Source: Phycisphaerales bacterium
Lineage (GTDB): Bacteria > Planctomycetota > Phycisphaerae > UBA1845
Assembly (NCBI GenBank): GCA_020639115.1
Contig: JACKHG010000002.1
Location: forward strand, 248,001-312,000
DNA: 64,000 nt
Reading direction: 5' to 3'
Shown here: positions 1 to 7,413 of the stretch, in pieces
How the letters are laid out: each line of letters begins with the position of its first letter
Numbering within the stretch: position 1 is the first letter of the stretch
Made by a program: the position numbers and the translations under genes
Notes under the pieces: generated by a model
The model's database searches: none
Told to the model about the DNA's origin: nothing
Seen by the model: only the letters and a program-made list of their open reading frames with translations

Positions 1-540
1 GAGCAGGCGGACCGGGCGGCGTTGGAGCGGCTGCACGGTGATGCTCGGGCCGTGGGCGAGCTGCTCGGAGCGCGGGGCGTCTCGTTGTTTTCCCTGCCGG
101 ACAACCGGTTTGATACGGTGCCGCTGCTGGAGGTGGTGAAGATCGTCGAGGGGCTGGTGGCGGAGCATCAGCCGCGAACGATTTACACGCACGGGGCGCG
201 GGATCTGAACGTCGATCACGCGGTCGTGCACCGGGCGGTGCTGACCGCGACGCGGCCGCTGGCGGGCGGGTGCGTGCGGGAGATTTACGCGTTCGAGGTG
301 GCGTCGTCGACGGAGTGGGCGTTCGGGCGGGTTGCGGGTGCGTTTGCGCCGAACGTGTTCGTGGATATTGGGGACACGCTGGAGCGGAAGTGTGCGGCGA
401 TGGCGCGGTACGAGTCGGAGGCTCGGGGTTTTCCGCATCCGCGCAGCCGGGAGGCGTTGGAGGCGATCGCGCGGCGTTGGGGGAGCGTGGCGGGCGTGGG
501 AGCGGCTGAGGCGTTCGAGCTGGTGCGTGCGATCCGGTGA
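1..540 (+). CDS. PIG-L family deacetylase, 5' end outside the window
   Basis: The reading frame is open from the first base, so the N-terminus, including the metal-binding AHPDDE segment typical of PIG-L/LmbE deacetylases, lies upstream. What remains is about 179 residues. The segment THGARDLNVDHAVVHRAV carries the conserved H-x-D-x-N-x-D-H block of the family, which normally completes the zinc site, and the end (KCAAMARYESEARGFPHPRS) matches the C-terminal helix of these enzymes. Known members remove N-acetyl groups from GlcNAc-linked substrates, including sugar precursors of thiols and surface glycans. The exact substrate cannot be read here. A glycan-synthesis pair lies 7 kb downstream, but nothing links the two directly. 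Confidence 0.8.
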   Translation, partial: EQADRAALERLHGDARAVGELLGARGVSLFSLPDNRFDTVPLLEVVKIVEGLVAEHQPRTIYTHGARDLNVDHAVVHRAVLTATRPLAGGCVREIYAFEVASSTEWAFGRVAGAFAPNVFVDIGDTLERKCAAMARYESEARGFPHPRSREALEAIARRWGSVAGVGAAEAFELVRAIR

Positions 541-1365
541 GGGGGAGTCGCGGCGGCGTTCGGGCCGGTCGTAGCGTCGTGCATATCTTGAGCTGACCTC
601 CGAGGCCGCTGCGGGCCGCACTGGTTTCCCGCGCGGAGGCGGTCGAAAGTGCTGCACTTGAGCAGGATCGTCGACCGCTCCAAAGCCGTTTGGCAGTATT
701 GCTTTACGCATCTCTACCCTCGATTCTGAGTCGCGGCGCGGGGTGAACCGCGTTGGCGCTAGCGCCGTGGTTGCAGTGGCGCTGGCAAACGGCTTTGGGG
801 GCGAGTTTTTTTTGCGCGCGGTTCGGGGGGAGCGACGGAGCGATGAAGGGGGAGGAAAGGGGAACACCTGCCGGCCGGCTGGCGCCTGGTTGCCGGGCTT
901 CTGATCGACTGTTCGGTGGGTTGTGGCTGCATGGTTCATCTCTCCCCCGTGGCGCGGTGCGGCGTCGTCGCTGGCGTTCGCGCCCCGTGTGCTGCCTGGG
1001 CGGCGCGGTTCGTACGCCGCCGCGCGTCATCAGCGCCCGGCACCCACATCACTGCGCGCGTGCTGCGTGATTGGCGGGTTTGGGTGCGTGATTTTTGAGA
1101 TTTTTCTGTGGGCGGGTCGGAGGGGGGCTGGCGGCCCGGCTGGGGTAAGAAAGTGGGTCGGCGGGACGTCGTGTAATTTCGGGGGGCGCTTGGGGGCAAA
1201 TGCCCGGGGGAAGCCCGGAGGTGGATGGGCTGGCGTGCGGGGCGTGGGTCGTACCTGGGGGCGCGGCGTCAGGTTGCCCGGTTATAATGGTTTTTCAAAG
1301 AGCGTTGAATGTTCCCTTTCTGATCTGGCGTGTTCGTGCTTTGGGTGGTACTGGTCGCGAGACCC
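541..1365. other. gene-free region
   Basis: No convincing gene is seen in 825 bp. Reading frames here have erratic, repetitive translations and no ribosome-binding sites. It contains the long inverted repeat at 680-813 and an isolated TATAAT at 1283-1288 without a clear -35 box or a downstream gene on that strand. Confidence 0.6.
680..813 (+). other. Long-arm inverted repeat followed by a T8 tract
   Basis: Arms of 17 nt at 680-696 (CCAAAGCCGTTTGGCAG) and 782-798 (CTGGCAAACGGCTTTGG) are complementary except at one position. A perfect 12-bp palindrome, GGCGCTAGCGCC, sits between them at 755-766. A run of eight T follows at 806-813, as after an intrinsic terminator on the plus strand. It lies 140 bp past the PIG-L stop. 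It could be a terminator-like structured RNA or a small palindromic mobile element. The arms and T run are seen directly; the function is inferred. Confidence 0.45.
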
Positions 1366-1911
1366 TTAGGCGCAATCCACGACCAACTCACCTTTTGCTC
1401 GCTTCAGTTTCCGTGCGACGGTATTGATCCACTTCTCGACGTCACTCGCCGATTTCCTCCTGGTGATTGTTATACGACCCCAGTCGTCCGTGTCGATGTA
1501 TTTGAGGCCCTTCACATCTTGCTCCTCGACATACTCTGCACTGCCATCTGACCTCAAGATACATCTCTTTAGGAGACATTTGTTATATCCAGCAACGAGC
1601 GAATGAATCTGCCCGCCAATCCGGAAGCCGTGGATTGTACCCGAGCCAGTCGACACCATGTTGTACGGTGGAATTCGGCACCGCGTAGAGTAGGTGTATG
1701 GAATCAGTGAACTATGCTCGCGAAAATGATCTCGCAAGTGCTGGAAGGCCTCCCGTAGCCGATCGGCATCGACGATGAGTTGCCAATCGTCATCTGCGGC
1801 CGATGAGCCGACGGTCCCGAAGATATCGCTGACCGCGTGCATTGCATCAGCGATCTCTGTCGGAAGTTCCGTAGAGAAACGTACGCCCTCGCCCGTGAAC
1901 CAAAGTCGCAT
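1366..1911 (-). CDS. Hypothetical protein, 181 aa
   Basis: A complete reading frame with balanced amino-acid composition and visibly lower GC than the surrounding genes, which suggests acquired DNA. The N-terminal half is acidic (AADDDWQLIVDADRLREAFQHL) and the C-terminal third is basic (RKSASDVEKWINTVARKLKRAKGE). No signal peptide, membrane segment or known catalytic motif is visible. The start is the ATG at 1911; no strong ribosome-binding site precedes it, so the start is uncertain. It stands alone, with repeat DNA upstream. I do not recognise the family. Confidence 0.6.
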   Translation of the reverse strand: MRLWFTGEGVRFSTELPTEIADAMHAVSDIFGTVGSSAADDDWQLIVDADRLREAFQHLRDHFREHSSLIPYTYSTRCRIPPYNMVSTGSGTIHGFRIGGQIHSLVAGYNKCLLKRCILRSDGSAEYVEEQDVKGLKYIDTDDWGRITITRRKSASDVEKWINTVARKLKRAKGELVVDCA

Positions 1912-1978
1912 TGCGGATCACCCGAAGGCTAGGCCGGAAGGGCCCAGCGGGTCGTAAGGATGGTGCGCAGCCCACAAT

Positions 1979-2042
1979 AAAGGGTCCTGACACCTTTGAT
2001 CTTCCCTGACACCTTTGATCTTCCCTGACACCTTTGATCTTC
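1979..2042. repeat. Imperfect palindrome plus three 19-bp tandem repeats
   Basis: AAAGGGTCCTGACACCTTT at 1979-1997 is a short imperfect palindrome (AAAGG/CCTTT arms). The unit CCTGACACCTTTGATCTTC then repeats head to tail at 1986, 2005 and 2024 with a strict 19-bp period. On the minus strand it reads AAGATCAAAGGTGTCAGG. It lies between two minus-strand genes. It resembles REP-type repeats that accompany IS200-like transposases, but no transposase of that kind is in the window. Confidence 0.7.
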
Positions 2043-2077
2043 CACCTTTTCTCTTTCGGCTGGGTCAAAAACGCGGG

Positions 2078-2566
2078 CTAGTGACGGTGTTCGTCAAGAG
2101 GGAAACCGAGCGGTACAAGTTGTTCCCGGATAGGCGCACCCTGCTCAACCGCCTCCCAGCGGGCGCTGGTGTCGCTTCGCCATCGCCCCAGCGCGCCTCG
2201 GCAAAGATACCTGGTGAGCGCACCACTCTGATTGAGAAGAATGAACCGGATGTCCTGACCTCGCGCACCGTGCGTGAATATGTAGCGGTCGCCGCATTGA
2301 CACTTGTAAATGTCTGCTCCGTACGCGATCCCCGGAACATGGCCAACAGCCGTGTACGCCTCGTAGGTCCTGCAGGCCCCTGAGCGGCACACCGGCAGGA
2401 GAGGTTGCCAATGTCCGATTGCCGTCGCGATGAGCCAGCAAGTTACGATCGGAGCCACGATGCCGACGGCGCAACCGAGAAATGGATGTCCCAAGGTACG
2501 TCCGAGAAGCAACCCTACTGCAGCCAGCGCTACCCAGAGCAATAGAAATCCTCGACCTCCGAGCAT
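2078..2566 (-). CDS. Small membrane protein of unknown function, 162 aa
   Basis: Chosen start is the ATG at 2566. The first 50 residues form two hydrophobic segments (FLLLWVALAAVGLLLG and FLGCAVGIVAPIVTCWLIATAIG), so the protein should span the membrane twice. The remainder is soluble with paired cysteines: CRSGAC near residue 60 and CQCG near residue 90, a possible zinc-binding pair. The ending (PIREQLVPLGFPLDEHRH) is hydrophilic. The long reading frame upstream on this strand is only the reverse of the maturase gene. I do not recognise a family. Confidence 0.6.
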   Translation of the reverse strand: MLGGRGFLLLWVALAAVGLLLGRTLGHPFLGCAVGIVAPIVTCWLIATAIGHWQPLLPVCRSGACRTYEAYTAVGHVPGIAYGADIYKCQCGDRYIFTHGARGQDIRFILLNQSGALTRYLCRGALGRWRSDTSARWEAVEQGAPIREQLVPLGFPLDEHRH

Positions 2567-3154
2567 GATTGACTTCCGTCCAGAACCCAGGCAACACACT
2601 GACCTGATACTGACCGAGCGAAACTCCAGTCGCAACCAACCAGCGGTCGATGCCAGCCCCTTATCTGCGGGCCAAGTCGCATTCCCTGGATTCCGGCATC
2701 GGTCCGATCTGTTTGCCGCTAACTTATCATATCCACGGGAGCAAGAAGGGGAGCGGGAGTCGTCAAGCGAAGGTAAGGAAGGGGTCGGGGTGCGCCGGCA
2801 AGCCGGTGCGAGGTAGTGGATGAAAGAGCCATACAGTGAAGGCCTAGCGAGCCACGCTGGCCCCGAGTCATGCGTTGTGTTCCGCGAGGGACAGAGCGAA
2901 GCGTTGACAGGGGAAGCTGCGGGCCGGGTATTGAGCCGCGAAATCCTTTCAACTTCGGAGTGCCGACGCCGTCCTGACAGGCGGAAGGCCACACCGGGCG
3001 CATCGCCAGCGCGAGATGCGCTCCGGACTCCGCGCGGTCTGAGACCCCGGGCACGCCGGGAAGCCTCGCACCCGGAATCCGGGAGATCCCACGTTCGACC
3101 GGGGCGCAGATGGGCCCCGGTCCGCGGCGCGAATCCGCGAGGAGTACGGCGTCG

Positions 3155-4660
3155 ATGAACGAACGTGGGAAGTCGGACAAACCCATAGTACCGCAGATGC
3201 CGGCGAACAACGGCGCCGCAGGCACACCTGCAGCACCCGCGGAGCCGGTGGAGGGAAGGGGTTTGGCCAAGGGCAATTCGATCCAGGCTACCAGGGACCG
3301 GACTCAGTGCCGGAACAACCTGCAAAACGGGCTGGATCGGATACGAGTAGCGGCTGCACGGGATAAGCGGCTGCGGTTCACCGCGTTGTGGCACCACGTC
3401 TACGCCGTGGATCGACTGCGGAAGGCGTACTTCGAGTTGAAGAAGGACGCAGCCGCGGGCATCGACGGGCAGACCTGGCAGCAATACGGCGATGATCTGG
3501 AGGCGAACCTCGCAGATCTGTCGTCGCGGCTGCAGCGCGGCGCTTACCGGGCGAAGCCGGTCCGGCGGGTGTGTATTCCCAAACCCGACGGGCGGCAGCG
3601 ACCCCTCGGCGTCCCCGTGCTGGAGGACAAGATCGTCCAGCGGGCCACGGTCGAGGTGTTGAATGCCGTCTACGAGACCGACTTCAAAGGGTTCTCCTAT
3701 GGGTTCCGGCCGGGGCGCAGCGCCCACCAGGCGCTGGACGCGCTGGCGGTCGGGATCGAACGGAGGAAGGTGAACTGGGTGCTCGACGCCGACATTCGTG
3801 GGTTCTTCGATACCATCGACCACGGGTGGCTGGTGAAGTTCGTCGAGCACCGCATCGCGGACCAGCGCGTCGTGCGTCACGTCAAGAAGTGGCTGAACGC
3901 CGGCGTGCTGGAAGAGGGACGACGCAGGCAGGTGGAAGCGGGTACGCCACAGGGCGGAAGCATTTCGCCGCTCCTGGCGAATCTCTATTTGCACCATGCC
4001 TTCGATGTCTGGGCCGACCATTGGCGGCGCTGCCATGCCACGGGCGAAGTGATCATCGTGCGCTATGCCGATGACTTCGTCGTGGGCTTCCAGCAGCGCG
4101 CGGATGCCGAGCGGTTCCTGGATGAACTGCGGGAACGCTTCCGCAAGTTCAACCTGGAGCTGCATGCCGAGAAGACCCGCATTCTGGAGTTCGGCCGCTT
4201 TGCAGCCGAACGCCGGAAACAGCGGGGCCAGGGCAAGCCCGCGACCTTCAACTTCCTGGGCTTCACGCACATCTGTGCGCGGGACCGGAAGGGCCGGTAC
4301 GCCGTGCTGCGGCAGACGCGGCGAGATCGCATGCGTGCGAAGTTGCGGGCCGTCCGCGATGGCTTGCGCGCACGCTTGCACGTCCCGCGGGATGACGTCG
4401 GGCGCTGGCTGGGGCAGGTCGTGGCCGGGTACTACCGGTACTTCGCGGTGCCGCGTAACTACCCAGCCCTGAGTCTGTTCCGCTACGAGGTGGTGCGCTT
4501 GTGGTGTCAGGCGCTGCGGCGCCGGAGCCAGAAGTCGCGTATCACCTGGGCGCGGATGTTGCGCTGGGCTGGCCAATGGATTCCTCAACCGCGCATCATG
4601 CATCCTTACCCGGAGCAACGCCTACTCGTCATGACCCAAGGCAGGAGCCCAGTGCGGTAG
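3155..4660 (+). CDS. ltrA: Group II intron reverse transcriptase/maturase
   Basis: A 501-residue intron-encoded protein that helps the intron splice and copies it into new sites. The start ATG at 3155 has GAGGAG ten bases upstream. Reverse-transcriptase blocks are clear: RRVCIPKPDGRQRPLGVP, FRPGRSAHQALDAL, the GTPQGGSISPLLANLYL block, and the catalytic YADD at about residues 303-306. The maturase (X) region follows, with YYRYFAVPRNYPALSLFRYEVVRLW near residues 420-450. No C-terminal HNH endonuclease domain is visible, so target cleavage is probably absent and insertion would use single-stranded DNA, as known for En-minus introns. The stop codon (4658-4660) lies inside domain V. Confidence 0.93.
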   Translation: MNERGKSDKPIVPQMPANNGAAGTPAAPAEPVEGRGLAKGNSIQATRDRTQCRNNLQNGLDRIRVAAARDKRLRFTALWHHVYAVDRLRKAYFELKKDAAAGIDGQTWQQYGDDLEANLADLSSRLQRGAYRAKPVRRVCIPKPDGRQRPLGVPVLEDKIVQRATVEVLNAVYETDFKGFSYGFRPGRSAHQALDALAVGIERRKVNWVLDADIRGFFDTIDHGWLVKFVEHRIADQRVVRHVKKWLNAGVLEEGRRRQVEAGTPQGGSISPLLANLYLHHAFDVWADHWRRCHATGEVIIVRYADDFVVGFQQRADAERFLDELRERFRKFNLELHAEKTRILEFGRFAAERRKQRGQGKPATFNFLGFTHICARDRKGRYAVLRQTRRDRMRAKLRAVRDGLRARLHVPRDDVGRWLGQVVAGYYRYFAVPRNYPALSLFRYEVVRLWCQALRRRSQKSRITWARMLRWAGQWIPQPRIMHPYPEQRLLVMTQGRSPVR

Positions 4661-4677
4661 TCCCGCACGCTGGGATC
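4645..4677 (+). ncRNA. Group II intron domain V
   Basis: GAGCCCAGTGCGGTAGTCCCGCACGCTGGGATC: a 33-nt hairpin whose lower stem (GAGCCCAG / CTGGGATC) and upper stem (GTGCGG / CCCGCAC) match the most conserved catalytic domain of group II introns. The first codons overlap the last codons of the maturase. Domain VI follows directly (about 4679-4716), with a likely branch-point A in CCTACTCC. Confidence 0.8.
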
Positions 4678-4849
4678 TGTGGAGGGGGTTATGGAAAACC
4701 AGATTCCTACTCCGACAGTCGTTTGTCTTGGCTTTCTCTACCCAATTGTTTTTGCAAAGAGGCCTGATACGCACCCCGAACGACTCCCGACTCCGTAGCT
4801 TTCCCTTAGTTCTTCCGAGGGACGCTTGCGGCGTCCAGCTCAGCGCTCC

Positions 4850-5596
4850 TTATCCGGCTTCGAATGTGGCTATGTCGGGGTTGTTCTGACGAGTGACAAA
4901 CAAGATCGCCACAGGCCAAGTCGATGACGGGCCGACTCCCCCTTCAAGGCGCTGCAATTCCTGGGCACCGAAGAGCCAAAAGCCTGCCTGCTCGAGTTCG
5001 GCCAGCGACTCGCTGATCTCGAATGTGGCCCTAACCAGTTGGCCCGCTTCGAGCTCATTGGAGATGTCTCCGTAATCCTGTACTTGCTGCAAGAAGGCGC
5101 CTACCAATTGAGCTTCGTCGTACGATGTCAACTCGTCGTGATTCACCTGATAGCTGCACGCGCCGTTGACAACGGCGGTCACTTCCTTACCGCTTGTGAG
5201 GCGAATGAGGTGGGAGGGGATATTGTCTTTGATTTTTCGTATGCGGAGTGGCGTTCGGTCTGGCGTGTTGGTGAGTGTTGAAGCCACCCATTCCTCGTGC
5301 TTCGCCTTTATCGTGCGCAGGACATCGGGCGCATATGTCTCGCACTGGTCGTCGACCATTTTGTGGTGGATGCGACAAAGCAGAATGAGATTGGATTGCA
5401 GGTCAATCTGGTCTCGCTGAAGCATCGGATCGTGTCGTGGACCATTCGGTCTTCCGGAGATGATATGGGCCTCGTCGCCGACAACGGAGTCATCATCTGC
5501 CGATGTAGCGTCCACGACCAATTCTTTTCTGCAGATAGCGCATCGATTGCCGGAGCGACCCCACAAGATCTTTCGAGTTTTGTCGCTGATGGACAT
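4850..5596 (-). CDS. HNH endonuclease domain protein, 248 aa
   Basis: The start ATG at 5596 is preceded by GAGGGAAC; an upstream in-frame start at 5734 lacks this. The HNH module lies near the N-terminus: C19-x2-C22 (RCAIC), then EAHIISGRP (the conserved His), Asn in LQSNLILLC and the final His pair in CRIHHKMVDD at about residues 78-85. The order matches metal-dependent nicking nucleases of the HNH clan. The C-terminal 150 residues (from about DRTPLRIRKI) show no domain I recognise. Such stand-alone genes occur in defence islands and as selfish nucleases. It adjoins the group II intron, but it is encoded on the other strand and is not part of it. Confidence 0.8.
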   Translation of the reverse strand: MSISDKTRKILWGRSGNRCAICRKELVVDATSADDDSVVGDEAHIISGRPNGPRHDPMLQRDQIDLQSNLILLCRIHHKMVDDQCETYAPDVLRTIKAKHEEWVASTLTNTPDRTPLRIRKIKDNIPSHLIRLTSGKEVTAVVNGACSYQVNHDELTSYDEAQLVGAFLQQVQDYGDISNELEAGQLVRATFEISESLAELEQAGFWLFGAQELQRLEGGVGPSSTWPVAILFVTRQNNPDIATFEAG

Positions 5597-5839
5597 TGTT
5601 CCCTCATGCCGCACAGTTGTGCCCAGAGCGCGATAATCGTGGGTATTATACCGCAAACGGCCTCGGAGGACGCGATGGTCGATCGACGGACATGGGGATG
5701 ATGCGAAAGCAGGATTCGAACATTCTATTCTCACCCTTCCGTGTTCGGCCGCGCAAAGTTAGCAGAATCAAAGAGGATATTCTATTTTTCCCTGATCTGG
5801 GGGTGCTGCGGGGCCGAAGGGTTGGGGCCACGTGGACGC

Positions 5840-5982
5840 GCTACGTGTGGTGGGGCACTTCCTCCGCCCCTTCGGGGCGGCTTGGGTTTTTTTGGGGTCG
5901 GGGGTCCACGGGTTGCGCTGGTGCGGGCTGCACCCGCACTGCGTTTCACCCGCGGCTACCGGCCTCCGCACCTTCGGTGCGG
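5840..5982. repeat. Cluster of GC-rich palindromes
   Basis: Three hairpins lie in the 436-bp gap before the next gene: CCGCCCC/GGGGCGG with a TTC loop at 5864-5880, followed by T7 at 5887-5893; GTGCGGG/CCCGCAC at 5921-5939, enclosed by CCACGGGT (from 5906) and ACCCGCGG, which pair with one mismatch; and CCGCACC/GGTGCGG with a TTC loop at 5966-5982. The first would act as a plus-strand intrinsic terminator, although no plus-strand gene precedes it. The rest of the gap (5597-5839, 5983-6032) shows nothing further. Confidence 0.6.
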
Positions 5983-6032
5983 GACGGGGGTGCGGTGGGC
6001 TGGGTTGGCTGGAAACGGGCACCGGTTGGGGT

Positions 6033-6332
6033 TCAGCTTCGCTCGATGTGGCGGCCGCACTCGGGGCAGTCGCGCGCGGACTGGCTGCCGCGCAGGTCGT
6101 AGCCGCAGTAGATGCAGCGCTGGGAGGCGATGCGGTCGAGAATGGCGGGGCTGCGTCGGCGCCGGCACATGAGGACGGCGGCGAGTGCCGGTATGCCCAT
6201 TAGCGCGAGTGCGCGGGCCAGCATGAGCAGGTCCGGGCCGCGACCCATGAGGGCTGTGTAGATGCCGGCGGCGAAGGCGAGGACGATGCCCACGCAGAGC
6301 ACGAAGGCAATGATGGTTGGTCGGGTCTGCAT
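6033..6332 (-). CDS. Small membrane protein with C-terminal zinc ribbon, 99 aa
   Basis: Two hydrophobic segments (IIAFVLCVGIVLAFAAGIYTAL, residues 7-28, and ARALALMGIPALAAVLMC, about 39-56) are followed by a basic stretch (RRRRS) and a four-cysteine ribbon: RCIYCGYDLRG ... CPECGRH. The CxYCGYDLRG form is common in small planctomycete proteins of unknown function. The ribbon should face the cytoplasm by the positive-inside rule. It could bind zinc and a protein or nucleic-acid partner; no enzymatic motif is visible. It is transcribed alone. Confidence 0.75.
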   Translation of the reverse strand: MQTRPTIIAFVLCVGIVLAFAAGIYTALMGRGPDLLMLARALALMGIPALAAVLMCRRRRSPAILDRIASQRCIYCGYDLRGSQSARDCPECGRHIERS

Positions 6333-6522
6333 GATGGGCGGCGCGCATGCGACGCTGGAGCGCTGTGGGTGGTTCGGATGTCAGGCTAACGCGTGATCTT
6401 GCTGACGGCAACGCTGGGGCAGCGCGAGGGTGGGATCCAGCCAGGGGGAGCGTGCGGCAGTCAAGGCGACCATGTACGGGTTCGTGGTCTTCCGTTCTGC
6501 GCCAGAGTGTCTCCCCTTTTGC

Positions 6523-6656
6523 GTTCGTGTTTCAGCCCCGTCGCTTGCGCTCCGGGCTCGGATCGGGGCGCGGCGCTTGGGGCCGCTTCTTTACGGGCGC
6601 GGCGGGTCCGGGTCCGCGCTCCGGTCCGCTTCCTTACGGGCGCGGCTCTGTGGGGG
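6523..6656. repeat. Dispersed intergenic repeat, copy A
   Basis: About 130 bp nearly identical to copy B at 7264-7410. It starts GTTCGTGTTTCAGCCCCGTC and contains the core TTACGGGCGCGG twice. Its last 23 bp overlap the end of the neighbouring minus-strand gene: the core's TTA at 6634-6636 is that gene's TAA stop. The rest of the gap between the two zinc-ribbon genes (6333-6522) holds no gene. Confidence 0.85.
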
Positions 6657-7218
6657 ATAAGACGGGGGCGCGGCAGGTTGGGCAGCGTTGCTGGACGACC
6701 GTCGCGAGCAGGCCGCCCAGCGGATTGGCCCATAGCCGGTTGTAGCAGCAGGGGCAGCGCTCTACGCCAAAGTGGCGGACCCAGCGGTTGAGGATGTAGC
6801 TCCAGAAGGGAAACCAGGCGATCATCAGCACGAAGTAGACGGGAAAGGAATAGGTCGCGATGAAGCCGGGATCGCCGTCCGCGGAAGCCAGCCGGTAGAG
6901 GTTGTGCGCCGACTCGATCGCCAACAGGAGATATCCCGTCCAGCACGCCTGCGCGCGGCGCACGACCTTGCGGAGCCGGGCGCGGTAGGCGTCGCTGTCG
7001 AGCGCGGCTGGGGGCTGACTGGGTTCGCGGAGGTCTCGGGAGTAGTGGCGGATCAGCAGGAGGGTGAGCGCGATGCCCAGCGGCAGGAGCCAGGCTGCTT
7101 GCCAGGCGATCTCAATGAGATCCGATCGGTCGGATGGACTCAATGCCCACATGAACACGGGCCAGCCTCCCAGGCGCAGTATTTCGGTCAACTCGAGCCG
7201 ACTTGGTTGCTTTGCCAC
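6634..7218 (-). CDS. Membrane protein with CPCC/CPTC zinc ribbon, 194 aa
   Basis: Four hydrophobic stretches are visible (WLLPLGIALTLLLI near residues 43-56, ACWTGYLLLAIESAHNLY near 91-108, SFPVYFVLMIAWFPFWSYIL near 121-140, and the weaker LGGLLATVV). A split zinc ribbon is formed by ERCPCCYNRLW and QQRCPTCRAP in the last 45 residues. The start ATG at 7218 is followed by a charged, cytoplasmic-looking N-terminus. The last residues (SPTEPRP) and the stop are encoded by repeat copy A, so the original C-terminus may have been replaced. It resembles the 99-residue neighbour only in carrying a ribbon. Function unknown. Confidence 0.7.
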   Translation of the reverse strand: MAKQPSRLELTEILRLGGWPVFMWALSPSDRSDLIEIAWQAAWLLPLGIALTLLLIRHYSRDLREPSQPPAALDSDAYRARLRKVVRRAQACWTGYLLLAIESAHNLYRLASADGDPGFIATYSFPVYFVLMIAWFPFWSYILNRWVRHFGVERCPCCYNRLWANPLGGLLATVVQQRCPTCRAPVLSPTEPRP

Positions 7219-7263
7219 TCATATGTTACCGCGAAATACGGGGTGTGGGTGCGGTGGCCGGCG

Positions 7264-7410
7264 GTTCGTGTTTCAGCCCCGTCGCTTGCGCTCCGGGCTC
7301 GGATCGGGGTCGTGCTTGGTCCGCTTCCTTACGGGCGCGGTGGGTCCGGGTCTGCGCTCCGGTCCGCTTCCTTACGGGCGCGGCTCTGTTGGCGCGGCTC
7401 TGTTGGGGGG
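7264..7410. repeat. Dispersed intergenic repeat, copy B
   Basis: Matches copy A over about 130 bp with few differences, including two TTCCTTACGGGCGCGG cores, and ends with a short internal duplication (GGCGCGGCTCTGTTG). It ends 3 bp before the stop of the minus-strand glycosyltransferase-like gene, so like copy A it lies at a gene's 3' end. Confidence 0.85.
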
Positions 7411-7413
7411 TGG

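Larger units (their letters stand above)
2790..4716 (+). mobile_element. Group II intron with maturase ORF
   Basis: The proposed 5' end is GTGCG at 2790-2794, fitting the GUGYG rule. The maturase gene occupies the domain IV position, domain V is recognisable at 4645-4677, and a domain VI-like stem follows, ending TACTCCGAC at 4716 (AY end). Total length is about 1.93 kb, normal for an intact bacterial intron. It sits between two minus-strand genes without clearly splitting either. The ends are read from consensus motifs only; the 5' boundary could be off by about 15 nt because a second GTGCG occurs at 2806-2810. Confidence 0.8.

Noticed and set aside
1283..1288. Perfect TATAAT as a promoter
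   Set aside because: No -35 box at a fitting distance and no plus-strand gene follows.
541..1369. Several 60-148 codon frames in the first gap
   Set aside because: Trp/Gly/Arg-rich translations typical of GC-rich non-coding DNA, in three overlapping frames at once.
2567..4618. Upstream part of the 846-codon minus-strand frame at 2078-4618
   Set aside because: Only the last 162 codons look like protein; the rest is the complement of the intron and its maturase.
5701..5735. GTTCGAATCCT on the minus strand, like a tRNA T-arm
   Set aside because: The flanking bases do not form the five-pair T stem and no acceptor or anticodon stem is present.
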